From an uncultured Myxococcales bacterium (lineage in GTDB: Bacteria > Myxococcota_A > Bradymonadia > Bradymonadales > Bradymonadaceae), in assembly GCA_913058025.1 (NCBI GenBank), contig CAJXPN010000319.1, forward strand, positions 1 through 5,888: 5,888 nucleotides of DNA, written 5' to 3'. Of this stretch, positions 1-5,384 are shown piece by piece. A program made the position numbers and the translations under genes. Position 1 is the stretch's first letter. The number at the start of each line of letters is the position of its first letter. The notes beneath the pieces were generated by a model. It saw only the letters and a program-made list of their open reading frames with translations. It ran no database searches and was not told where the DNA came from.

Positions 1-17
1 ATGTGTATAAGAGCCAG
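1..17. other. Residual Nextera/Tn5 mosaic-end adapter
   Basis: The first 17 bases, ATGTGTATAAGAGCCAG, match the 3' 17 bases of the Nextera (Tn5) mosaic end, ATGTGTATAAGAGACAG, at every position except base 14 (C instead of A). The string is AT-rich against very GC-rich flanks and adds four or five out-of-family residues to the amine oxidase reading frame. It is best read as untrimmed library adapter at a contig end rather than genomic DNA. Genomic sequence probably begins at about base 18, or at 14 if CCAG is native. Confidence 0.9.
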
Positions 18-1060
18 GCCTGGGCCGCCACGAGCGCGCCCTCGATGAACCCGCCCTCCGACGGCGCGACCTCCGTGCCCGACAACCACAGCGCGCCCTC
101 CCATTCGCCCCGGATCGCCGGCAGCGGCCCGTAGCGTGGGTGCTCGCGCGGCGGGTCCGCGTCGGCCGCGGTCGCGACGAGCGCCTCGTCGGCCCAGTCC
201 AGCACGAGCAGCTCGAGCGGATCGCCAGCCTCGGGGCCGAACATCGCTCCGAGCTGCGCGCGCACCATCTCGTCGATCCTGTCCGCGTGCGCTCGCCGCC
301 AGGGCGCCGGCGTCGCGAAGAAGCCGAACAGCGCCCCGACGCTCAGGTCGTGTGGGGACGCGTCGTGGATCTCTCCGAGCGGGCCTCGGTGGCTCACCCC
401 ATCTCCAGACAGCCCGCGCGCCCTCCAGAACGGCTCCGGGTAGACCGCCACCGCCTTGGCGTGACCGGCCATCCACGTGGGCACCGCGCCCATTGCGCGC
501 GCCAGGGCAGGGGGGAGCTCCGGCTCGTACGCCAGCGTCGCCGCGATCCTCGGCGGCATCGCCAGGACGACCTCGCGCGCGTCGACCTCCCGCCCGTCCC
601 GAAACGTCGCCCGGACGCCTCCCTCTCGACGCGACAACCCCGTGAGCTCCGCGCCCAACACGATCGATCCCGCCTCGAGCTCCCCCGCCATCCGCGAGAC
701 CAGCGCGTTCATCCCACCCTCGAGCCGCAGCGCCCCCTTCATCGTGGCCATCTCGATCTCACGCACTCCTGGTGCGCGCGGGTCCTGATACACGAGGTTC
801 CCCTCGCTGAACTGCTCGAAGACCGGGACGCCCAGCTCAGCGAGCAGCGCCAGGACGCGCCGCTGATGCGGCCACACCCAGGCAGGCCCCAGGTCGACAT
901 AGCTCGAGCCTCCCGCCACGCGCGCCGTACGCGCTCGCCCCCCGAGCTCCTCGCTCGCCTCGGCGAGCAGGAACGACCCACCGCGTCGGCTCAACAGCCG
1001 CGCCAGGTAGGTCCCGCAGACGCCGCCGCCTACGATCAATGTGTCCGTCGTGTTCGTCAT
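1..1060 (-). CDS. Flavin-dependent amine oxidase (FAD/NAD(P)-binding oxidoreductase), 3' end missing
   Basis: This is a flavin monoamine oxidase-type enzyme, expected to oxidise an amine to an imine or aldehyde with FAD as cofactor. The substrate cannot be read from the sequence. Translating the minus strand from the ATG at 1060 gives about 348 genuine residues. The N-terminal dinucleotide-binding fold is clear: TLIVGGGVCG (residues 7-16, GxGxxG), the ribose-binding acid in LLAEA (E34), then ELGGRARTA (38-46). LGPAWVWP (58-65) matches the family's second FAD-contact segment. GHAKAVAVYPEPFW (199-212) carries a Lys (K202) at the place where amine oxidases have their conserved active-site lysine. 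The C-terminal FAD motif SGTEVAPSEGGFIEGALVA (327-345) is intact. GGAG lies 8 nt before the ATG and supports the start. No signal peptide is seen, so the enzyme is probably cytosolic. The frame runs into adapter at base 17, so the last residues (family members are usually 400-450+ aa) are missing. The gene is divergent from the barrel gene at 1803. Confidence 0.88.
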   Translation of the reverse strand, partial: MTNTTDTLIVGGGVCGTYLARLLSRRGGSFLLAEASEELGGRARTARVAGGSSYVDLGPAWVWPHQRRVLALLAELGVPVFEQFSEGNLVYQDPRAPGVREIEMATMKGALRLEGGMNALVSRMAGELEAGSIVLGAELTGLSRREGGVRATFRDGREVDAREVVLAMPPRIAATLAYEPELPPALARAMGAVPTWMAGHAKAVAVYPEPFWRARGLSGDGVSHRGPLGEIHDASPHDLSVGALFGFFATPAPWRRAHADRIDEMVRAQLGAMFGPEAGDPLELLVLDWADEALVATAADADPPREHPRYGPLPAIRGEWEGALWLSGTEVAPSEGGFIEGALVAAQAWLLYT

Positions 1061-1519
1061 GGGTCTCGCTCCGTCGATGGCCTCGGGGCAGGGCGGACAG
1101 TATGCGCAGCCCAGGCGCACGGCACCAGACGGGTCGTCCCTGGAGTCGCCACCAGGCTAAATGTCTGGGTGGTGTCGCGGGCCGTGAGGCGGGCTGGGTG
1201 ACTTCTCGAGGGCTCGCGAAGGGGCGATCGGCCCGGGAAGGCACCTGGGAGGCGTTCTACGGGCCTAGGCGATGGAGTGGCTATTTACCCATGGGCACCG
1301 AAACGTGTCTCCCAGGGGCCCTGGCGGCGCCCAGGTTCGACAGGCACTCCCACCCCCAGCCCTCTCGCCACCCGCGAGCCCAAAGCCAAGAACAGACGCG
1401 AGCGCAGCCAACACGAGGAGCTCTGACCCAGCCGAACAGGTCCACATTGAATTCGCTGCCGAAATGCGAAGCATCGCAGCAACCGGAGCGAAGCGGAGGT
1501 TGTGGTCGCTCGGCTCGAC

Positions 1520-1603
1520 CGAAGGGAGAGCTGTGCGAGCGATGCGCAGCCAGGAGAGAAGAGCGAAGGGAGAGACGCGCGAGCGATGCGCAGCCAGGAG
1601 AGA
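1520..1603. repeat. GA-rich direct repeat, two 40-bp copies at 44-bp period
   Basis: Copy 1 (1520-1559) and copy 2 (1564-1603) both start CGAAGGGAGAG and both end in a 23-bp block beginning GAGCGATGCGCAGCC. They differ only in the 6-nt stretch between those blocks (CTGTGC against ACGCGC). A third, degenerate copy seems to lie upstream at about 1464-1500, with GCGAAGCATCGCAGC followed by GGAGCGAAGCGGAGG, and a weaker trace at about 1397-1420. There are no unique spacers of constant size, so this is not a CRISPR. It looks like an intergenic repeat family that has partly expanded in tandem. The function is unknown. Confidence 0.8.
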
Positions 1604-1625
1604 CACAGCTTACCCGCACCAATTC

Positions 1626-1653
1626 TTGACATCCGCACACCTCGCTGATAGTT
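1626..1653 (+). promoter_or_regulatory. Candidate sigma-70-type promoter for the barrel gene
   Basis: A perfect TTGACA (-35) at 1626-1631 sits just after the GA-rich repeats in locally AT-richer DNA. The matching -10 is weak: GATAGT (1647-1652) with a 15-bp spacer, or ATAGTT (1648-1653) with 16 bp. If it is used, the transcript would have a leader of about 140 nt before the ATG at 1803. The strong -35 and the location support it. The poor -10 and the GC-rich genome keep this tentative. Confidence 0.35.
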
Positions 1654-1802
1654 GCTCAGGTGTCTCCTCACGTGCGCCTGCAAGGCGCGTCGCGCGACCG
1701 ACCCACGCCCCGAGAGGTGCTGTGTGGTGGTCATCGAGGGAGGCGCGCCGCTGATTGGCGCGCCCGCGCGACGCCCAAGAGGCGTGTTGCTCGAGTCTGC
1801 TC

Positions 1803-3455
1803 ATGACGCGTCGTTCTGTCTCAAAGCGCTTTCTTCTCTCCGCGCTTCTCCTCGCCGCATGGGGGACGCCTGGCGTCTCGTACGCCGCCGAGTACACCGA
1901 TCTGGTCGACGCAGCCGACGACTTCGACGACCTCGATGAAGACACGTTCGATCCGTTCGACTTCCACCTCGAGCCGACCTTCACGTTCAAGTACGGCACC
2001 GCGCAGATCACGCGCGAGGCGCCTTGCGTGGGCTCCGTCGAGGACGGAGAGTCCGCGCTCGTGCGCAACAACCCGCGCCTCGAGGTCGACCCTGGCCGCT
2101 GCAGCGAGCCCACGACCATCTACAACAAGGAGATGGAGTACGTCGGCACCCGCAGCCAGATCGACCTGAAGCTGCGCGCCGGCCTCTTCAAGGACCTGGA
2201 GCTCCACTTCAACGTCCCCTACGTCTTCGTGAACTCTCGCCGACTCAGCTACGACGACAGCTCGTCTGACCCGACCCAGAACGTCAGCGACCTCAACTCC
2301 TCGGTCGACCCCCGCGTGACCTGCAACCCGGCCGACAGCGGCCGCTGCGTCAAGCGCGAGGCCGAGCAGGTCTTCAGCCCGACCGACACCCGCCAGCAGC
2401 AGATCGACAAGCTCGACCGCTTCTCGGCGTACAGGCTCTTCGACCTCGACAGCGCCAATGAGAAGGAGTACCTGCGCAGCGGCTTCGCCGAGCCCAGCGT
2501 CGGCCTCCACTGGTCCGTCTTCAACGACCAGCGCGACCCGACCAAGGCGAACCTCCTGCTCGGCTTCGACTACGTCATGCCCATCGTCCCCATCGCGGAC
2601 CAGGGCAACTCGGCCGTGGGCCGCGGCATGCACGAGTTTCAGTTCAAGATCGCGTCGTCGAAGAAGTTCGGCTGGATCGAGCCCTACTTCGGCCTCGAGT
2701 ACTTCCTGCCCGTCGCCCGCGACGACTCGCCCCTGCGCGCCAACCTCGACCCGAACAACGACGGCCAGGTCTTCACCAACCCGCCCATGCGCGGCGAGGT
2801 CACCTTCGGCACCGAGTTCATCCCCTACGAGAACGCCGAGCTCGGCCAGCGCTACGGCATCGACATGCGCTTCACCTTCGGCTACGTCTCCGAAGGCCGC
2901 GACTACAGCCCCGTCTACGACCACTTCGCAGGCAGCCGCTGCAACGACAAGACGATGTCAGACGTCCTCCCGAAGTTCGGCACCAACGGCGAGCTCTCGA
3001 ACCCCGACGATGTCGCCTGCGCCTGGATCTTGCGCGAGCCCGCCAACACCCAGGGCGAGGGCCGCAACTTCTACGACCTCGGCGCCGTCGTCGACGACGA
3101 CGACATCTTCAACAACACCGAGTTCTCCAAGAACGGCATCATGACCGTCGAGTCCTACGGTACCTTCCGCGGCATGCTCGCCTTCTACCTCCAGCCCGCC
3201 AAGAACTTCCAGCTCAAGGCGGTCGGTCAGCTCGAGCATCAGCAGGAGCACTTCCTGACCAACGCCCGCACCGGCCGCGACGCCGACGACGCCAACGAGG
3301 AGACCAACGACATCACCGTCGACCTCGAGGGCGCGGACTCGGAGATCGAGCGCAACCCCGTCTACAACCCCACCGTCGACTCCTCGGGTGAGCGCCTCCG
3401 CGTCCAGAACTTCAACACCTGGATCGTCATGGTCACCGCCGCGCTCCAGTTCTGA
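1803..3455 (+). CDS. Secreted predicted outer-membrane beta-barrel protein of unknown function
   Basis: This is a 550-aa protein, not recognised as a named family. Residues 1-28 form a signal peptide: basic MTRRSVSKR, hydrophobic FLLSALLLAAW, then small residues ending SYA before AEYTD, giving likely cleavage after A28. The next 24 residues (30-53) contain 12 Asp/Glu and no basic residue. The rest alternates amphipathic strands with long polar loops, for example about 118-143, 248-261, 276-304, 331-341, 351-361 and 450-484. It ends NTWIVMVTAALQF, with a C-terminal Phe and alternating hydrophobics as expected of a BAM-recognised last strand. Six cysteines (75, 100, 174, 182, 380, 406) fall in loop-like segments, so disulfides are possible. 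A DPNNDG turn (316-321) resembles a short calcium-binding loop. The ATG at 1803 was chosen because it places the signal peptide correctly. Its Shine-Dalgarno is poor (GAG 7 nt upstream). A TTG at 1755 would add 16 residues and has GGGAGG 11 nt upstream, but gives an unusually long n-region. The overall shape recalls MetA/phenol-degradation-type barrels, but I would not assign that family. Confidence 0.85.
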   Translation: MTRRSVSKRFLLSALLLAAWGTPGVSYAAEYTDLVDAADDFDDLDEDTFDPFDFHLEPTFTFKYGTAQITREAPCVGSVEDGESALVRNNPRLEVDPGRCSEPTTIYNKEMEYVGTRSQIDLKLRAGLFKDLELHFNVPYVFVNSRRLSYDDSSSDPTQNVSDLNSSVDPRVTCNPADSGRCVKREAEQVFSPTDTRQQQIDKLDRFSAYRLFDLDSANEKEYLRSGFAEPSVGLHWSVFNDQRDPTKANLLLGFDYVMPIVPIADQGNSAVGRGMHEFQFKIASSKKFGWIEPYFGLEYFLPVARDDSPLRANLDPNNDGQVFTNPPMRGEVTFGTEFIPYENAELGQRYGIDMRFTFGYVSEGRDYSPVYDHFAGSRCNDKTMSDVLPKFGTNGELSNPDDVACAWILREPANTQGEGRNFYDLGAVVDDDDIFNNTEFSKNGIMTVESYGTFRGMLAFYLQPAKNFQLKAVGQLEHQQEHFLTNARTGRDADDANEETNDITVDLEGADSEIERNPVYNPTVDSSGERLRVQNFNTWIVMVTAALQF

Positions 3456-3467
3456 AGCGCCCGGGCC

Positions 3468-3505
3468 TCACGCCAGGCGGCCGCCTCAGCCGGCCGCCTG
3501 CGTGA
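3468..3505. terminator. Strong GC hairpin between convergent genes (candidate bidirectional terminator)
   Basis: The arms CAGGCGGCCG (3474-3483) and CGGCCGCCTG (3491-3500) are perfect complements around a 7-nt loop. The stem continues past a single bulged C (3473) with TCACG (3468-3472) against CGTGA (3501-3505), giving 15 pairs. It begins 13 bp after the barrel gene stop and contains the stop codon of the minus-strand small gene in its loop. There is no T-run on either side, so it is not a canonical intrinsic terminator. It may still block read-through or protect 3' ends in both directions. Confidence 0.6.
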
Positions 3506-3701
3506 CCTCGACCCCCGCGTCGAGCCCCCCCAGATCGAGCACGTCCTCGATCCCATTACACACGGCGCTCTCGACCTCGTCTGGTGTCAGCATCACCCTG
3601 GGCACGAGCTGCACGCGCGTGATCACGCCGTCCTCGGCGCGCTCCACGCGCCCAAGCTCGTAGCCTCCCGCCTTCGTCTCGAAGATCCTCACCTCGGTCA
3701 T
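3486..3701 (-). CDS. Small protein of unknown function downstream of DUF4132 (71 aa)
   Basis: I do not recognise this protein. It begins MTEVRIFETKAGGYELGRVE and ends GGLDAGVEVTQAAG. The first half reads as short beta strands with turns (VRIFE, YELGRVE, ITRVQLVPRV). The part after MLTPDEVESAVCNGIEDVL looks like one amphipathic helix. It is acidic and has one cysteine and no signal peptide or membrane segment. The ATG at 3701 is preferred because AGAAGG lies 8 nt upstream and the codons downstream end in G or C as in neighbouring genes. The in-frame sequence above it (3702-3842) is full of codons rare here (TTA, TTT, TCA, AGA, CGA, ACA), arguing against longer starts at 3728 (ATG) or at the GTG that overlaps the previous stop. 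It follows the DUF4132 gene by 137 bp on the same strand and may be cotranscribed with it. Its final codons lie in the hairpin stem. Confidence 0.6.
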   Translation of the reverse strand: MTEVRIFETKAGGYELGRVERAEDGVITRVQLVPRVMLTPDEVESAVCNGIEDVLDLGGLDAGVEVTQAAG

Positions 3702-3747
3702 CTCGCTCACCTTCTGGGGTCTGTTCATAAATAATGAGGCCTCGCGA

Positions 3748-3765
3748 CGCGCCATCCATGGCGCG
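3748..3765. repeat. 8-bp perfect inverted repeat in DUF4132/small-gene spacer
   Basis: CGCGCCAT (3748-3755) and ATGGCGCG (3758-3765) are perfect reverse complements separated by CC. The palindrome sits in the 137-bp spacer between the DUF4132 stop and the small gene start, about 47 bp before the latter. The 20 bases GCGCCATCCATGGCGCGGCC (3750-3769) recur with two changes at 5704-5723, inside the upstream DUF4132 gene. It could be a repeated palindromic element or an mRNA processing or stability hairpin. It is not clearly an operator. Confidence 0.5.
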
Positions 3766-3838
3766 GCCGCGAACCTCACGTCCTTCAACATACGCACTGT
3801 GGGGTTTCGTCCCACCTCTTCGTACATCTTCCATCCGA

Positions 3839-5317
3839 TCACTGAACCGCGTGGTGCGTGATCGCCTCGAGCGTCCGTATCGTCTCGCTGCGCGCGATGT
3901 CCGCGCGCAATCCCTCGAGACCCTTCAGCTCGATCGACACGACCTCCTGGTCCGGGATGCGGTGCCTCCACGTGGTGAACCCAGGGCTCGACCTCAACAC
4001 CGCGCGCGCGCCGTGGCCGAAGCCTTTCGTGAGCTCGAGCTTGCCGCGGCTGCTCCCGTCGTGCCTCCACAGGCCTCCCATCATCCGCGCCCTGAACGCC
4101 CGCCCCTCCAACGTCACGCCCTCGAAGCGACCCTCGAGCTCGACGAACGTCGCGCGGCCGAGCTGCTCGATGGGCTCACGGATCTCGTAGTCGCCAAAAG
4201 ACCTCGACCACGCCGCGAGGATCTCCCTGGTGAGGTGGAGGGGATGCACGAGGCCGACGGTGAGGCCCATGGGCATGGTGAACGTGTCGTCCTCGACGTC
4301 GACGAGCTCGCGGTCCTCGGTCGCCCTGAACGTCGCCACGAGGTCGTCGTCCTTGTCGAACATCCCCCACACCAGCCTGCGCGCGTAGTTGATCATCAGC
4401 GGGTGGTCGAAGATCGACTCGTTCCAGTCACTCTGAGACCAGCGGCGCCCACACACCATCGCGTCCTCCATCCTCAGGTCCTGGACCTCGACCGCCTTCG
4501 CGACCGCGCCGAGCGTGTGCTCCCACTCCTCCCTGGCGCGCGGGTCGTCTCCCAGATCGGCCGGGCACGCGAACCGCTCGCCCGTCCTGGGATCGTCGCA
4601 CCTGAGCTCGAACCCCTCGTCCAACGTGAGCTCGAGCTGGCGCCCAGCCGCCTCGAGCCCGCGCTTCCCGTGCCCGTCGAACCCACAGCCGGGCACGGCG
4701 AGGTCTCCGAGGTGCTGCACACGCACGCCTCGCCTCCTCGCCATCACCTTCACGAGGTTCCTCGCGCGCTCCCACGCGCGCGTGACGTTCTGGGCGCGCG
4801 TCAGCTCGAAGAGCACCATCTTCGAGGTGTCCGTGCCGATGTCCGCCAGCGCGTCCATCATGAAGGACACGTGCCGCCGCGCCGCGCCTCTCTCGCTCGA
4901 CCAACGCGCGAGCTCCTCCGAGATCGCGAGCGCCGTCCGGTCTCCGCCGAACAGCGCGATCGCGCGGCGGATCCACGCGTAGCCTCCGTGGTGGCGCGTC
5001 CTGTCCCACGACTTGAGCAGCGAGGCGATCAACGCGTCGGCGGTGACCGGGTCGAGCAGACGCTTCGCCTGCCCGAGCACGCGCTCGCTTCGAGGCGTCA
5101 TGTCATTCCTCACGAGCAACGCCGCGAGCCCCCAGGTCACGGGGCGCGCGAGCAGTCGCGCCGGGTCCGAGCGCATCGCCAGCTGGGGGAGCTTCCTCCT
5201 GTCGATGAACCTCGGGGCGTGCGAAGACGCCCTGTAGAGGTCGCCGACGAGCACCTTCTCCTCGACGCATGCGCCGCGCCGCAGATCCTCGTCCCTGATG
5301 TGTTCTCGAGCTGTCAT
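3839..5317 (-). CDS. DUF4132 domain protein (MolR/YehI-like), short form
   Basis: This is a complete 492-aa protein whose C-terminal half matches the DUF4132 family by recognised motifs: HVSFMMDALADIGTD (149-163), a segment around residues 180-215 running into the G-x-D turn CGFDGHG, DHPLMINYARRLVWGMFD (304-321), ATFRATEDRELVDVEDDTF (328-346), VGLVHPLHLTREILAAW (354-370) and DYEIREPIEQLGR (376-388). Residues about 55-180 look like HEAT-type helical repeats. The family is named after E. coli MolR and YehI. Its biochemical role is not established, and the early link of molR to molybdate regulation says little about this protein. Many relatives are about 1000 aa or more and carry an N-terminal WGR domain. 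Here the WGR domain and the first half are absent, yet the start is sound: the ATG at 5317 has GAGG 7 nt upstream and no upstream in-frame homology is visible. No signal peptide is seen, so it is cytosolic. It lies 67 bp after the stop of a close paralogue, probably in one operon. Confidence 0.88.
   Translation of the reverse strand: MTAREHIRDEDLRRGACVEEKVLVGDLYRASSHAPRFIDRRKLPQLAMRSDPARLLARPVTWGLAALLVRNDMTPRSERVLGQAKRLLDPVTADALIASLLKSWDRTRHHGGYAWIRRAIALFGGDRTALAISEELARWSSERGAARRHVSFMMDALADIGTDTSKMVLFELTRAQNVTRAWERARNLVKVMARRRGVRVQHLGDLAVPGCGFDGHGKRGLEAAGRQLELTLDEGFELRCDDPRTGERFACPADLGDDPRAREEWEHTLGAVAKAVEVQDLRMEDAMVCGRRWSQSDWNESIFDHPLMINYARRLVWGMFDKDDDLVATFRATEDRELVDVEDDTFTMPMGLTVGLVHPLHLTREILAAWSRSFGDYEIREPIEQLGRATFVELEGRFEGVTLEGRAFRARMMGGLWRHDGSSRGKLELTKGFGHGARAVLRSSPGFTTWRHRIPDQEVVSIELKGLEGLRADIARSETIRTLEAITHHAVQ
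4181..4324. repeat. Paralogous repeat block, matches 5745-5888
   Basis: Aligned without gaps at a fixed offset of 1564 bp, 4181-4324 and 5745-5888 agree at 135 of 144 bases. Six of the nine differences cluster at 4196-4205. From 4206 to 4324 there are only three in 119, and the last 55 bases (4270-4324 and 5834-5888) are identical. The block encodes the DUF4132 signature from ATEDRELVD to SFGDYEI. The high identity ends sharply on the 3' gene side. On the other side the window runs out. Confidence 0.9.
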
Positions 5318-5325
5318 GTCGCTGC

Positions 5326-5353
5326 CTCATGAGTCGATGAGACTCCATGAGAC
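5326..5353. repeat. Short 10-bp tandem repeat in the spacer between DUF4132 paralogues
   Basis: TCGATGAGAC (5334-5343) is followed directly by TCCATGAGAC (5344-5353), 9 of 10 identical, and preceded by a partial unit CTCATGAG (5326-5333). The tract lies just upstream of the Shine-Dalgarno of the 492-aa DUF4132 gene, within the 67-bp spacer. I see no terminator or promoter in this spacer, which supports cotranscription of the two paralogues. The repeat may be a minor slippage product or a binding site. Confidence 0.5.
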
Positions 5354-5384
5354 CTCCGCGTCGCGCGCTCCTATTCCAGCCCTG

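Larger units (their letters stand above)
1061..1802. other. Divergent intergenic region (742 bp), non-coding
   Basis: This region separates the starts of two divergently transcribed genes. Open frames crossing it on both strands are low-complexity Arg/Ser/Ala readings of GC-rich or repeat DNA and show no domain. Parts of it (about 1380-1500 and 1600-1670) are visibly less GC-rich than the flanking genes. Contents seen: an imperfect 8-bp palindrome with a 4-nt loop (1202-1221, CTTCTCGA/TCGCGAAG, one mismatch) on the amine oxidase side; a 13-bp palindrome CCAGGGGCCCTGG (1312-1324); a GA-rich repeat tract (about 1464-1603); a TTGACA box (1626-1631); and a small 5-bp-stem hairpin ACGCC-CAAGA-GGCGT (1771-1785) about 17 nt before the barrel gene start. 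I found no convincing sigma-70 promoter facing the amine oxidase. Confidence 0.7.

Noticed and set aside
140..1201. 353-codon plus-strand frame at the left end
   Set aside because: It is antisense to the amine oxidase, whose FAD motifs at both ends fix the true frame. The product has no recognisable features.
1520..1603. Possible CRISPR array
   Set aside because: There are only two clear units, 4 bp between them, no unique spacers of normal length and no cas gene in view.
1272..1754. Overlapping plus- and minus-strand frames in the intergenic region as small genes
   Set aside because: They are translations of the GA-rich repeat and flanks, with repeated Arg/Glu-rich strings, no ribosome site of note and no domain.
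1755..1802. Earlier TTG start for the barrel protein with GGGAGG upstream
   Set aside because: It would put 16 extra residues, some acidic, before a well-formed signal peptide. The ATG at 1803 gives normal n-, h- and c-regions. It remains possible given the weak ribosome site at 1803.
2748..2774. EF-hand or dockerin-like calcium loop DPNNDGQVF in the barrel protein
   Set aside because: It is too short, has no second copy and lacks the later acidic ligands. An ordinary turn between strands explains it.
1821..2924. 367-codon minus-strand frame of Val/Ala/Glu/Leu-rich sequence
   Set aside because: It is an antisense shadow of the barrel gene, which has a signal peptide, strand pattern and terminal Phe in its own frame.
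3734..5332. Long 532-codon open frame on the plus strand
   Set aside because: It is antisense to the DUF4132 gene, rich in Arg/His/Pro/Leu without any domain, and exists because high-GC coding DNA has few stops on the opposite strand.
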